A DNA stretch of 64,000 bases, from the NCBI RefSeq assembly GCF_021227995.1, contig NZ_CP089301.1:806001-870000 (forward strand). The letters run 5' to 3'. This DNA comes from Novosphingobium kaempferiae (GTDB lineage Bacteria > Pseudomonadota > Alphaproteobacteria > Sphingomonadales > Sphingomonadaceae). Positions within the stretch are counted from its first letter, which is position 1, and each line of letters begins with the position of its first letter. Of the stretch, positions 1 through 8,944 are shown piece by piece. The notes under the pieces were generated by a model. That model ran no database searches, was not told where the DNA came from, and saw only the letters and a list, made by a program, of their open reading frames with translations. Made by a program: the position numbers and the translations under genes.

Positions 1-2
1 GA

Positions 3-89
3 AAAACCTGCACGATCCTGCGAAACTGGAGCGACGCTGCCCGTGAGGCAGACATAGCCATGCTGCGCGAGATCGCCGTGCGAGATTAA
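3..89 (+). CDS. possible 3' end of a gene entering from the left edge (unidentified)
   Basis: An open frame runs from the left edge to a TAA and gives about 28 residues, ending in MLREIAVRD. There is no start inside the window, so if real this is only the C-terminus of a gene lying to the left. The fragment is too short to assign to a family and could be chance. Its end lies about 10 bases from the end of the decayed LysR remnant on the other strand. Confidence 0.2.
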   Translation, partial: KTCTILRNWSDAAREADIAMLREIAVRD

Positions 90-98
90 ACGACTGGC

Positions 99-517
99 CT
101 AGCCCTTGCCGACCTTACTTGCTCGAAGCGTCTCCTTGAAAAGTTCGAAGTCCGTCGTTCCCTCCCGATGGGGTGATAGAGGTGGTAGCCGGCGAACGGC
201 TCGCACTATGTCTCGAGCAGACAGATGAGACGGCCATCGGCAATCGGCGCAGCTACCCGATGTTCCAGAATGTAGAGGACGCCGAACCCCTGGAGCGCGG
301 CTGCGACCCGCAGGTCACGGTCGTCGAACCGGGCCACGGCCTGACGTGACCGGCCCGGCGATCCGAAGCAGCTTGCCGCGCGGATCGCAACGCTTGCATC
401 GCAGGACGACCCGCCATCGCCGCTCATGTTCGGCAACCACGCTTGGCAGTGGGCCGGCACGAAGGTCGACAAGTAACGGGTGCAGATCGACCTATCTACC
501 GATCGCTGCTGACCCAT
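99..517 (-). pseudogene. decayed LysR-type regulator, C-terminal effector-domain remnant
   Basis: The minus strand reads a typical end of a LysR effector domain. There is a stretch like ALQGFGVLYILEHRVA followed by DGRLICLLET, where LysR proteins usually have a Gly-rich hinge and then W-x-P. Here a TAG sits where a Trp codon is expected. After the stop the same frame reads FAGYHLYHP, the usual tail motif. A +1 shift is then needed to read REGTTDFELFKETLRASK, the last helix. So at least one nonsense mutation and one frameshift are visible. No N-terminal helix-turn-helix is recognisable upstream, so the gene is also truncated. The family call rests on motif memory and not on a search. Confidence 0.5.
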
Positions 518-535
518 CAGCAGCCGGGCTGCCGA

Positions 536-1531
536 CTAGCCCGCACCGACCTCGGCTAGCAGCGCCCGGCGCATCATCACGTCGCGCTTTGGCGCGATGC
601 CGAAGTTGCGGCTGTATTCGCGGCTGAACTGGGAGGCGCTTTCATAGCCGACCTGATAGGCGGCGTCGGTCACATTGGCGGCTTCGGCGATCATAAGCCG
701 CCGTGCCTCGAGCAGGCGCAACTGCTTCTGGAACTGGACCGGGGTCATCAAGGTGAGCGCTTTGAAATGCTGATGGAAGGAGGACGGGCTCATCCCAGCA
801 ATATCGGCCAGTTGCTCGATACGCAGCGTTTGCGCGAAATTCACGCGCATCACCCGGATCGCCCGGCTGACACGCTCAAGATGGCTTTCGGGCATCACCT
901 GCTTGCTGACCTCGCCGCCATGCGGACCGGTGAGTAGCCAATAATAGATCTCGCGCATCACCGCCGGATAGAGGATCGGCACCGCCTCTGGCGTCTGCGC
1001 CATTCGCATCAGCCGCACCAGGCAATCAGTAAGCTGGTCGCCGATCTTGGTCACGAACAGGCTTGGGCCGTCATGGCTTCTGGGCGCGGGAGGCTTGGGC
1101 AGTTGTTCGAGTACGCTGCGCAGCAACTCAGCGTCGAACTCGATGACCATTCCGAGAAAGGGCTCATCGGGACTGGAGCCGACGATCCGCCCCGTTGCCG
1201 GGATCTCCATGTTGACGATCAGACATTCCATCACGCCATATTCAAGCGACTGGCCACCGAACTCGATTTGCTTGAGGCCTTCGAACACGATGCAAAGCGA
1301 CGGCTTGTAGATCTGTGGATTGGCTGGAACGTGGCGCTTGGCGCGGATCACGTTGACGCCGGGCATCGGCAGGGGGAACTGGCCTTCGCCGCCGCCGAGC
1401 GCATTTACATGCGCGAGCACGCTGTCCCGCAATTGCGGCGGCAGACGATTCTCCGAGGCACGCGGCAGCACCGCGCGGGCGTCATTTGTAGGAAAAGGCA
1501 AGATTCTTGCGGTTTCCGGCATTCTGCTCAT
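536..1531 (-). CDS. AraC-family transcriptional regulator
   Basis: Predicted cytoplasmic DNA-binding regulator of about 331 residues. The first two thirds match the AraC N-terminal cupin-like sensor domain, including INVIRAKRHVPANPQIYKPS-type residues and the GMVIEFD strand. The last ~100 residues hold two helix-turn-helix units (LADIAGMSPSSFHQHFKAL, then AAYQVGYESASQFSREYSR), the classic AraC DNA-binding region. I chose the ATG at 1531 because AAGGAG lies six bases upstream; an ATG at 1561 would add ten unconvincing residues. It is divergent from the MFS gene at 1584 with only about 50 bases between the starts, so it probably controls that transporter. The ligand is unknown. Confidence 0.9.
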   Translation of the reverse strand: MSRMPETARILPFPTNDARAVLPRASENRLPPQLRDSVLAHVNALGGGEGQFPLPMPGVNVIRAKRHVPANPQIYKPSLCIVFEGLKQIEFGGQSLEYGVMECLIVNMEIPATGRIVGSSPDEPFLGMVIEFDAELLRSVLEQLPKPPAPRSHDGPSLFVTKIGDQLTDCLVRLMRMAQTPEAVPILYPAVMREIYYWLLTGPHGGEVSKQVMPESHLERVSRAIRVMRVNFAQTLRIEQLADIAGMSPSSFHQHFKALTLMTPVQFQKQLRLLEARRLMIAEAANVTDAAYQVGYESASQFSREYSRNFGIAPKRDVMMRRALLAEVGAG

Positions 1532-1583
1532 CGAACACTCCTTATAGCTTGATGGTCCCAATCAGCCGAGGAGTGCCTCTATA

Positions 1584-2939
1584 ATGCCGCTCTCCGCTAA
1601 GAATGCAACAGACATACTAGCGTGGTCGTCAGATGACAGCGCCTTCTCAATCCCTTCATTGATAATCAAGCGGCACACCGCGGGCTTTCTTGCTGTATTG
1701 TTTCTGGTCAGCGTACTTTGCCAGGTCGACCGGATACTGCTTTTCATCCTGGCGGAGACAATCAAGACCGAACTGGCGCTCAGCGATACCCAAATCGGGT
1801 TGGTGACCGGGATCGCTTTCGCGGTCTGCTACACGCTACTCTCGTTGCCTTTGGCCCGGGCCGCAGACCGTGGTTCACCGCGGCGCATTCTCGTATCATG
1901 CATATTGGTCTGGAGCCTGATGACGGCGCTGGGCGGCATCGCTGGCAGCTTCGCGCTGCTTGCGGCGACCCGCTTCGGCGTCGCGCTCGGCGAAGCCGGC
2001 GCCATTCCTTCGGCCCATGCCCTCATCACCCGCCGGATCGGCGCGAAACGGCGCGGCATGGCCATCGCCATCGTCTCTATGGGCATTCCGATCGGCACGA
2101 TGGTCGGCTTCGCCGCTGGCGGGGCCATCGCCGACAGCCTAGGATGGCGCATCGCGCTGGTCGGTGCCGGTGTGATCGGCGGAGTGCTCGCCGGCCTTGT
2201 CTGGCTGGTCACGGGTCCGACGCCGCCGCATGCGGCCACGCTCGCGCACAACGAATCGGCGCGCGCCGCCAGCGGCAGGCTGCTGGCCGTGCCGGCCTTT
2301 CGTTGGTTAATGCTGGGCAGTGTGGCACTCGGCTTCGCTTCAGCCGCCTTCTACTCCTTCACCGCCCCATTCCTCATTCGCACGCACGGCTATAGCGCAA
2401 GCGAAGTCGGGCTAAGCTTCGGCCTCCTGCAAGGCGCGATCGGGATCGTCGGCACGCTCACTGGCGGCCGCCTGTTCGACCGCGCGGTGCAACGCGGCAA
2501 CGGGCGGCTGCTCGGGCCGCCCTCGATCCTGCTCATCCTCGCCGGGCTCACGACCGCGGCCGCGCTCTTCGCCCCCCATGGCGCGCTGTCTATCGCGCTG
2601 TTCGTGCCTGGCATGCTGTCGTTCGCGTTCCTGCTCCCCGGCGCCTTCGGAGCGGCCCATCTGATTGCCGGCGCCGGCCATCAGGCGCTGGCGTCCAGCC
2701 TTCTGCTGATCACCTCGGGTCTGTTCGGCCCCGCCTTGGCGCCGTTGTTCGTCGGCATGGTGAGCGACTGGGCGAGCGCCAATGCCGTCCCGAATGGTCT
2801 GGGCCTCGGGCTTCTCATAGGCCCCGTCGCAAGCATCGGGGCAGGGCTTGCGGTGCGCATCGCCGATCGCCGCATCACACCGGATCTTCTCACTTACGCA
2901 CCCGCTTCGGACCATGGCCGCCCCCGCCCATCGGTCTGA
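1584..2939 (+). CDS. MFS transporter, Spinster-like
   Basis: A 451-residue inner membrane protein with about 12 hydrophobic segments. The early segment QVDRILLFILAETIKTEL and the following LSDTQIGLVTG are typical of the Spinster-like branch of the major facilitator superfamily. The loop LARAADRGSPRR corresponds to the conserved MFS signature between helices 2 and 3. The substrate cannot be read from sequence; many relatives export drugs or small aromatic molecules. The gene is divergent from the AraC regulator and about 80 bases upstream of a MipA-type outer membrane protein, so regulator, inner membrane transporter and outer membrane protein may work as one efflux or uptake unit. That link is inference from position. 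Confidence 0.9.
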   Translation: MPLSAKNATDILAWSSDDSAFSIPSLIIKRHTAGFLAVLFLVSVLCQVDRILLFILAETIKTELALSDTQIGLVTGIAFAVCYTLLSLPLARAADRGSPRRILVSCILVWSLMTALGGIAGSFALLAATRFGVALGEAGAIPSAHALITRRIGAKRRGMAIAIVSMGIPIGTMVGFAAGGAIADSLGWRIALVGAGVIGGVLAGLVWLVTGPTPPHAATLAHNESARAASGRLLAVPAFRWLMLGSVALGFASAAFYSFTAPFLIRTHGYSASEVGLSFGLLQGAIGIVGTLTGGRLFDRAVQRGNGRLLGPPSILLILAGLTTAAALFAPHGALSIALFVPGMLSFAFLLPGAFGAAHLIAGAGHQALASSLLLITSGLFGPALAPLFVGMVSDWASANAVPNGLGLGLLIGPVASIGAGLAVRIADRRITPDLLTYAPASDHGRPRPSV

Positions 2940-3017
2940 CCAGAGGCCGCCGAGGAGTAGCCCGACCATCGGGCACCTTCGGCGGCCCAATTCTTCCCGA
3001 CCGACATGGAGACTTGA

Positions 3018-3812
3018 ATGCGCCTTTTGACATTGATCCCGTTCGCCTGCGCCTTGGCCACGGCCACGAACGCGCAAGCCCAACAGGTCGCGCGCGATGA
3101 CGGCGCGCCCCACGGCATGGTGGCGCTCGGCGCCGGCGTGGTTCCTGAGTTCGATGGATCGGGAGATGTCCGCCCGCTCCCCTTCGCTACCGCCGATATT
3201 CGCTGGAGCGGCGTGAACTTCCAAATCCGCGGTCCGGGAGTCCGTGTCGACCTGGTCTCCGATCCACGTTTTGCGTTTGGCCCGGTTGTCGCCCTTCGTC
3301 TCCCCCGCAACGATGCCGATGGCCGCCTGGGCTTTCTCCCCGAGATCGACACTGCGATCGAGGCAGGCGGGTTTGTCGGCTATCGCATCGGCGGTGACCA
3401 GTTCGGTCAGGGCGCGGTCCAGCTCGAGCTTTCGCTCGTCCACGATATCTCGAACACCCATGACGGCCTGCTGGCGACCGGGAGCGCGAGCTATGCCGCC
3501 ATGCAGAACCAGGACATGTTCGTCTCGTTTGATCTGCAAACAACTTTTGCCAATGCGAACTATTCGCGCACCTATTTTGGGATCGACCAGGCTGGCGCCG
3601 CGACAAGCGGCCTTGCCGCCTATCGGCCGGGATCGGGCTTCCGCGACGTGGGTGGCGGCGTCACTGCGGGCTATTGGCTCAGCGAACGGTTGGGCGTGAT
3701 CGCGCGTGCCGGCGCGACCTATCTTGTCGGCGACATGGCCGACAGCCCCGTCGTCGAGGAGGGGCGGCGCTGGCAACCGGCCGGCGGGCTCATGCTCTCC
3801 TATCGCTTCTGA
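3018..3812 (+). CDS. MipA/OmpV-family outer membrane protein
   Basis: A 264-residue protein with a signal peptide (MRLLTLIPFACALATATNAQA, cleavage probably after AQA) and a beta-rich body ending in LMLSYRF. The terminal aromatic residue is usual for outer membrane beta-barrels. The MVALGAGVVPEFDGSGD and YRPGSGFRDVGGGVTAGYWL stretches fit the MipA/OmpV family, where an opening strand and a late conserved GxxD/GxxxxY region occur. Family members were named as scaffolds for peptidoglycan enzymes, and others respond to antibiotics; the function here is unknown. It follows the MFS gene in the same direction. Confidence 0.8.
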   Translation: MRLLTLIPFACALATATNAQAQQVARDDGAPHGMVALGAGVVPEFDGSGDVRPLPFATADIRWSGVNFQIRGPGVRVDLVSDPRFAFGPVVALRLPRNDADGRLGFLPEIDTAIEAGGFVGYRIGGDQFGQGAVQLELSLVHDISNTHDGLLATGSASYAAMQNQDMFVSFDLQTTFANANYSRTYFGIDQAGAATSGLAAYRPGSGFRDVGGGVTAGYWLSERLGVIARAGATYLVGDMADSPVVEEGRRWQPAGGLMLSYRF

Positions 3813-3892
3813 GCCGCAATGCTGCAGGATCGGGCAGCATTTCTGGAGGATCGGGTGTTCGCATGACACGCGCACGGAGATAATCTTGAACA

Positions 3893-4363
3893 ATGGCTTT
3901 TGTTCTTTCCGTCAATGGTCGGGTCTATCACGTCTATGAAGACGGCCAGACCCCGCTGCTCTGGGTCCTGCGCGATACGCTGGAGCTGACAGGCACCAAA
4001 TATGGCTGCGGGGCCGCGCAATGCGGCGCCTGCACCGTGCATGTCGGAGGTCTGCCCGTGCGTTCCTGCGCGCTGCCCCTGGATAACGTGGGAGACACTC
4101 CCGTCGAGACGATCGAGGCGATTAGCGGGCCGCAGGCAGATGCGCTGCGCAGCGCATGGGTTGCGCGGGATGTGCCGCAGTGCGGCTTCTGCCAGTCGGG
4201 CCAGATGATGAGCGCTCTGGCGCTGCTCCGCACAGTACCGGCGCCGTCCGATGAACAAATCGACGCCGCAATGAGCGGCAATATCTGCCGCTGCGCGACG
4301 TATAACCGGATCCGTGCCGCGATCCACGACGCAGCCCAGGCGAGCGGGGGTGCGAACCTGTGA
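3893..4363 (+). CDS. 2Fe-2S subunit of a molybdenum hydroxylase (isoquinoline 1-oxidoreductase alpha type)
   Basis: A 156-residue small subunit of the xanthine-oxidase superfamily. The N-terminal plant-type ferredoxin fold has the cluster ligands in YGCGAAQCGACTVH (Cys39, 44, 47) and Cys59. The C-terminal four-helix domain carries the second cluster in CGFCQSGQ and NICRC. This is the standard length and layout for the alpha subunit of isoquinoline 1-oxidoreductase-like enzymes. It passes electrons from the molybdenum site to an acceptor. Its stop overlaps the GTG start of the cytochrome gene by four bases (GTGA), so the two are probably translationally coupled. The true substrate (aldehyde or N-heterocycle) is not predictable from sequence. 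Confidence 0.92.
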   Translation: MAFVLSVNGRVYHVYEDGQTPLLWVLRDTLELTGTKYGCGAAQCGACTVHVGGLPVRSCALPLDNVGDTPVETIEAISGPQADALRSAWVARDVPQCGFCQSGQMMSALALLRTVPAPSDEQIDAAMSGNICRCATYNRIRAAIHDAAQASGGANL

Positions 4364-5046
4364 AGCGGCGCCGGCCGCGCAGCGAACGGCGCCGCCGACG
4401 CTTCGGCTGCCTGCCGATCCTGGCGCTGGTCATTGCGGCCGTTGTACTGCTACTCGCGATCCTGCTGCGCCCGCGCGAACTGCCGGAGAGCCAGACGCTG
4501 CCACCAGCACGTGTCCAGGTCCAGCGCGTCGACCTGCGACCCGTGTCGGCCTTCGCCGCCATCGCCGATCCAACTGCGCGCTCGGTAGCGCTGTTCGAAG
4601 AGGCGGGCCGCGTGATCCAGCATCCGCGCTGCCTCAATTGCCACCCGCGCAGCGATCGCCCGACCCAGACCGGTGCGATGCGCCCGCACAGCCCCGCGGT
4701 GCTGCGCGGTGAGGACGGGCATGGGCTGCCGCTGCTGCGCTGCGCGACCTGCCATGGCGACGCCAATGCCGAGCCTTCGGGAGTTCCAGGCAATCCCAAA
4801 TGGGCGCTCGCCCCACCGGAAATGGCCTGGCAGGGCAAACGCCTGGGCGACATCTGCCGCCAACTGCTCGATCCTGCCCGTTCGCATATGCGCCGCGACG
4901 CGTTGCTGCACCATATGGCGCAGGACGAACTCGTCGGCTGGGCTTGGCATCCGGGTGGCGAGCGCACGCCCGCGCCGGGGAGCCAGGCGCAGTTCGGCGA
5001 ACTCATCAAGGCCTGGCTCGAAACGGGCGCGCGATGCCCCGCCTGA
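4360..5046 (+). CDS. membrane-anchored di-heme cytochrome c, partner of the molybdenum hydroxylase
   Basis: A 228-residue protein with a very Arg-rich start, one membrane segment at about residues 17-36, and then a periplasmic domain with two CxxCH heme sites (CLNCH at 91-95 and CATCH at 128-132). The start is GTG, overlapping the preceding gene by four bases. Its place between the iron-sulfur subunit and the Mo-cofactor subunit indicates that it takes electrons from the hydroxylase and feeds the respiratory chain. Membrane-bound aldehyde dehydrogenases of acetic acid bacteria use a separate cytochrome subunit in a comparable way. The spacing between the two heme sites is short and the protein does not resemble a classical class I cytochrome. 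Confidence 0.85.
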   Translation: MKRRRPRSERRRRRFGCLPILALVIAAVVLLLAILLRPRELPESQTLPPARVQVQRVDLRPVSAFAAIADPTARSVALFEEAGRVIQHPRCLNCHPRSDRPTQTGAMRPHSPAVLRGEDGHGLPLLRCATCHGDANAEPSGVPGNPKWALAPPEMAWQGKRLGDICRQLLDPARSHMRRDALLHHMAQDELVGWAWHPGGERTPAPGSQAQFGELIKAWLETGARCPA

Positions 5047-5071
5047 TCCCCCTTCACGAAAGGAGCCGTGC

Positions 5072-7261
5072 ATGAGCGAGACGGAGACGCCACGGCGCGG
5101 CCTGCGCCTCACGCGCCGCAAGATGATTCTTGGCGGGAGCCTGCTCGGCGGCGCACTCGTCGTCGGCTATGGCGTCACCCATCCGATGGAACTGGGTGGC
5201 GCGATCCTGAGCGGCGGCGGCCGTGATCCCGAGCCGAGCGCCTTTGGCCCCTTCATCCGCATCGCGCCCGATGGCTGGGTGACGATCGTCAACAAGCAGC
5301 AGGAAATCGGCCAGGGCATCCATGCCGGGCTCGCCGCGCTGATCGCCGAGGAACTCGACGCGGATTGGGACCGCGTGCGCGTCATTGATTCGCGCGGCAA
5401 TTTCCGGGCCTACGGCGTGCAGATGACCGCAGGGTCCAACGCCATCGCCTCCAACTTCGAACCGATGCGCAAGGCCGGCGCGGCGGCCCGCGCCATGTTT
5501 GTCGCGGCGGCTGCGCTGCGCTGGCATGTTCCGCGCAGCCAGATCGAGGTGCGCGACGGGGTGGTCTCGCATCTTGGCTCTGGTCGATCGGCAAGCTTCG
5601 CAGAGTTGCTCACCGATGCTGCGCGTCAGGCCACGCCGCAAGAGCCGACCCTCAAGCAGCCCAAGGATTTTCTGCTGGTCGGCACCGACCGGGTGCGGCG
5701 CAAGGACAGCCTGACCAAAAGCACGGGCGCGCAGGTCTATTGTCAGGACATCCGGCGGCCCGACATGCTCGTGGCCATGGTCGCGCACAGCCCGCGCTTC
5801 GGGGGCAGGCTGGCGCGGTTCGACGCGACTGACGCTCGCAAGATCAAGGGCGTGGTCGACGTGTTCGCGATCGAGAGCGGCGTCGCGGTGGTGGCGGAGG
5901 GGACCTATGCCGCGCGGCGGGGCCGTGACGCCCTTCGCCTCAAATGGGACGACAGCGAAGCCGAGACGCGTTCGAGCGCGGACCTTGTGCGCTGGTATCA
6001 CGATATTGCCGCCGGGCGTTGCGATGTCGAACCAGCCGATTTCGCGATGAAGGGCGAGGATGCGGAGGCGCCGTTCAACGGCCCGATCGCCGAGTTCGCC
6101 TTCGACTTTCCCTACCTTGCCCATGCGCCGATGGAGACGATGGACTGCGTGGCCCAGGTCGATGGCTGGGACGTCAGGATCACCTCGGGCGCGCATCTCG
6201 TCACCGTCGATCAGGTTCAGGCGGCGCTGACCGCGCGGACCATTCCCGGCAAGGTCGATATCGAGGTAGTGCCGGCGGGCGGCTCGTTCGGGCGGCGCGG
6301 GCTCTTCACCTCGGATTATCTGGTCGAATGCGTGCGGATCGCCCAACGGACGGGCGGTCGCCCGGTCAAGCTGATGTGGACGCGCGAGGACGAGATGGCG
6401 GCGGGCTATTACCGGCCGATGTCGCATCACCGCGTCTCCGTCCAGCTGCGCCCCGATGGCTTTCCCGCGCGCTGGCGGTTTCACAGCGTGTGTCAGGGGC
6501 TATTGCCGGCCGGGCCCAATTTCACGGCCACGGAAGGGATCACGGACTCGCCCTATTTCTCGACCGCCACCACCGTCGATGGCAAGATCCACACGCCCTC
6601 CTTCCCCGTGCCGGTCACCTTCTGGCGATCGGTCGGCCATTCGCACACGGCGATGGTGATGGAGCATGGCATCGACCAGCTCGCGCGCCGGGCCGGACGC
6701 GATCCGGCCGACTATCGCCGCGCTCTGTATCGCAGGGCGGGAGATACGCGCCGGCTGGCAGTGCTCGACCGGCTGTGCCGCGAGGCCGGCTGGGGCAAGC
6801 CGATCGAGCCGGATTGGGCGCGCGGCATGGCCGTCCATGAGGCGTTCGGAACCCTTGTCGGTCAGGTTGCGGAGGTCCGTCTGGACGGCGAACGCCCCGT
6901 GGTGCGCCGCGTCGTCGCCGTGGTCGACTGCGGACTCGCCGTCGCGCCCGACCAGATCGCGGCGCAGATGGAAGGCGGGATCGGCTTCGGTCTTTCTGCC
7001 GCGTTATTCGGCGCGGTCACACTCACGGACGGGATCGTCCAGGAACGCAATTTCGACAGCTACCCGGTGATGCGGATGAACGAGATGCCGCACGTCGAGA
7101 CGCATATCATGCCGTCTGCCAACAAACCGACCGGCATGGGCGAGCCCGGCGTTACACCGATTGCGCCGGCGGTCGCCAACGCGGTGCTGGCTCTGACCGG
7201 ACACCCGACCGAAAGCCTGCCTTTTCTTAAGAACCAGGCCACCAGTAATGGTGGCCTGTGA
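5072..7261 (+). CDS. molybdopterin-binding large subunit of aldehyde/isoquinoline oxidoreductase
   Basis: A 729-residue catalytic subunit. The start at 5072 follows AAGGAG by six bases; the open frame extends upstream but only in an unlikely reading. The N-terminus has a Tat-like export signal (TRRKMI at 14-19 followed by a hydrophobic Gly-rich stretch), so the enzyme probably works in the periplasm after folding with its cofactor. Molybdopterin-binding motifs include QEIGQGIHAG near the start, GGSFGRRG in the middle, and MGEPGVTPIAPAVANAV near the end, whose Glu is the catalytic base conserved in this superfamily. It follows the 2Fe-2S and cytochrome genes, completing a three-component enzyme. 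A perfect inverted repeat covers the last codons. Confidence 0.92.
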   Translation: MSETETPRRGLRLTRRKMILGGSLLGGALVVGYGVTHPMELGGAILSGGGRDPEPSAFGPFIRIAPDGWVTIVNKQQEIGQGIHAGLAALIAEELDADWDRVRVIDSRGNFRAYGVQMTAGSNAIASNFEPMRKAGAAARAMFVAAAALRWHVPRSQIEVRDGVVSHLGSGRSASFAELLTDAARQATPQEPTLKQPKDFLLVGTDRVRRKDSLTKSTGAQVYCQDIRRPDMLVAMVAHSPRFGGRLARFDATDARKIKGVVDVFAIESGVAVVAEGTYAARRGRDALRLKWDDSEAETRSSADLVRWYHDIAAGRCDVEPADFAMKGEDAEAPFNGPIAEFAFDFPYLAHAPMETMDCVAQVDGWDVRITSGAHLVTVDQVQAALTARTIPGKVDIEVVPAGGSFGRRGLFTSDYLVECVRIAQRTGGRPVKLMWTREDEMAAGYYRPMSHHRVSVQLRPDGFPARWRFHSVCQGLLPAGPNFTATEGITDSPYFSTATTVDGKIHTPSFPVPVTFWRSVGHSHTAMVMEHGIDQLARRAGRDPADYRRALYRRAGDTRRLAVLDRLCREAGWGKPIEPDWARGMAVHEAFGTLVGQVAEVRLDGERPVVRRVVAVVDCGLAVAPDQIAAQMEGGIGFGLSAALFGAVTLTDGIVQERNFDSYPVMRMNEMPHVETHIMPSANKPTGMGEPGVTPIAPAVANAVLALTGHPTESLPFLKNQATSNGGL
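7236..7257 (+). terminator. perfect 8-bp inverted repeat at the end of the hydroxylase operon
   Basis: AGGCCACC at 7236-7243 and GGTGGCCT at 7250-7257 pair perfectly around a six-base loop. It overlaps the last codons of the molybdenum-subunit gene. No T-run follows, so it may be a weak or factor-assisted terminator, or simply an mRNA-protecting hairpin. Confidence 0.4.
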
Positions 7262-7687
7262 CCTCCGGGCGTTGGCGGTAAAAGGACAGTGGATGAAACC
7301 GACAGGCTTTCTCAACTGCGGCATTGCCCTTGCCGGAAGTCTTCATCTGCCGGGGAACTCCACGAGCGAAGAACGGCAGGTCGCGAAACAAGCGGACGTT
7401 CATGCCATCGCCGCTTAACGGCGGAAGGTGGTCGACGGCCGTCGAAATACCTGCCGGTCCGGACCTGGGGATCGAAATCTGGCTCAGGAACGGAAAGAAT
7501 GGGTCGTCTATCACACGGAGTGAAACACTTTGGGTTGGGATTGTTCAGAATGTCGGCCTCAGACAGGCATATCCAAGAAACCTGCGTTTCGCATTGGTCC
7601 AGAGCCAGAGGGCCTGTTCCAATCAATTTTTTGGTGCGACGGTAAGTTTGACGTTCCCCTAACGGTCATCCGAGGCGTCGGGATGCG
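7262..7687. other. 426-bp gap between convergent genes
   Basis: Several overlapping frames of 90-120 codons exist on both strands, but none looks like a protein or has a convincing ribosome binding site. The only structure I recognise is one copy of the dispersed repeat at 7451-7506. Confidence 0.5.
7451..7506 (+). repeat. dispersed intergenic repeat, copy A
   Basis: This segment aligns by eye with those at 20405, 29785, 52285 and 54565. The shared pattern is a GTCYGCACCTG-like block (here GTCCGGACCTG), a variable middle, a GAACGG-like block and a closing GGGTCG. All five copies are intergenic and on the same strand of the window. Confidence 0.45.
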
Positions 7688-8944
7688 TCAATACTTCTCT
7701 GTTGGTCGGACGGTGCCGGCGCGCTCGGCGGCTTCCATGACCCGCAGCAGGTTTCCGCCTGCCAGCTTTGCCACGTCCTGGTCTTTCCAGCCCCTGCGCA
7801 TCAACTCCGCCAGCAGTGTCGGATAGGTCGATACGTCCGAGAGCCCCTCAGGCAACTGGTTGCCTACGCCGTCGAAGTCCGAGCCGATACCGACGTGATC
7901 AACCCCGGCGACTTTCGCGATATGCTCGATATGATCCGCGACCTCGCTCAGCGTGACGCGCGGCGCCGGGTGGGCCTTCAACCACTCGGCGTAATCGGCG
8001 GCAGCCTTCTCGGGCTGGCCGATGTCGAGCCCGCCGAATGGCGGCGCATTGAGGCGCGTCTTCTCCGCCGCCGAATCCGCCGCCCAGCGGCGATAGGCGT
8101 CGGACACGTAAGGCGTCGCGTAGTTCACCATCACCACGCCGCCCTTGGCCTTGAGCAGTCGCAGGACGTCGTCCGACACGTTGCGCGGATGGTCGTCGAC
8201 CGCCCGCGCGCTGGAGTGCGAGAAGATCACCGGCGCGCTCGACACCGCGATCGCATCGCGCATCACGCCTTCGCTGACGTGGGCGAGGTCCACCAGCATG
8301 CCCAGCCGGTTGAGTTCGCGCACCACCTGCTTGCCGAAGTCGGTGAGCCCGCCGTGCCGGGGATTGTCGGTGGCGGAATCGGCCCAGTCGATCGTCCGCG
8401 AATGGGTGAGCGTCAGGTAGCCCGCACCCAGCGCCGCGTAAGTGCGCAGGATCGACAGGTTGCCGTCGATCTGCCCGCCGCCTTCCACCCCGATCATCGA
8501 GGCGATGCGCCCCGAGGCATGGGCGCGGCGAACATCGGCGGCGGTGCGGGCCAGCACGAAGGCCTGCGGGTAGCGTCCGACGATCGAGCGCACGAGGTCG
8601 ATCTGCTCGAGCGTTTGGATTACCTGCTCGTCGCCCGGCAGATCGGGTGAAACCCAGACCGACCAGAACTGCCCGCCGACCATGCCCTTGCGCAGCCGCG
8701 CGATGTCCGTGTTGTAGCGGCCGGGCGTGGCGGAAAGGTCGGTCAGGTCGAGATCCCAGCGCTTGTCGCCCTCGTTCTCGCGCAGGGCTTCGGGCCAGTC
8801 GTTGTGCCCGTCGATGAGCGGCGTTGAGCGCAGCACTTTGGCGACGCGCGCGGCGAAGTCCGCGTCGGGCGCGGCCGCGAAAGAGGGCGCCGCGGCGACC
8901 AGGCTCGACAGCATGACGAGAGCAGGCAGCGGTTGGATCATCAT
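7688..8944 (-). CDS. membrane dipeptidase, peptidase family M19 (renal dipeptidase type)
   Basis: A 418-residue secreted metallopeptidase with a signal peptide (ending around PSFAAA). Zinc-site features of family M19 are visible: HND in LIDGHNDWP, the bridging Glu in GVEGGG, His in VDLAHVSEG, His in FSHSSARAV, and the Asp of IGSDFDG. M19 enzymes cleave dipeptides with unusual tolerance for a D-residue at the C-terminal position, which fits the D-amino-acid theme of the neighbours. Its ATG (8944) overlaps the TGA of the upstream regulator (ATGA); a second ATG at 8941 has a better distance from AAAGGAG. It forms a two-gene leftward unit with the XRE-cupin regulator. Confidence 0.9.
   Translation of the reverse strand: MMIQPLPALVMLSSLVAAAPSFAAAPDADFAARVAKVLRSTPLIDGHNDWPEALRENEGDKRWDLDLTDLSATPGRYNTDIARLRKGMVGGQFWSVWVSPDLPGDEQVIQTLEQIDLVRSIVGRYPQAFVLARTAADVRRAHASGRIASMIGVEGGGQIDGNLSILRTYAALGAGYLTLTHSRTIDWADSATDNPRHGGLTDFGKQVVRELNRLGMLVDLAHVSEGVMRDAIAVSSAPVIFSHSSARAVDDHPRNVSDDVLRLLKAKGGVVMVNYATPYVSDAYRRWAADSAAEKTRLNAPPFGGLDIGQPEKAAADYAEWLKAHPAPRVTLSEVADHIEHIAKVAGVDHVGIGSDFDGVGNQLPEGLSDVSTYPTLLAELMRRGWKDQDVAKLAGGNLLRVMEAAERAGTVRPTEKY

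Noticed and set aside
2412..3893. Long leftward open frame of 493 codons
   Set aside because: It runs antisense to the MFS and MipA genes, is very rich in Arg, Gly and Ala, and has no domain; a shadow of GC-rich coding DNA.
5054..6484. Leftward frame of 476 codons
   Set aside because: Antisense to the molybdenum-subunit gene, which has clear family motifs; composition is noise-like.
7289..7645. Overlapping frames on both strands between the hydroxylase operon and the dipeptidase
   Set aside because: No ribosome binding site, no domain, and three frames compete; treated as gene-free.
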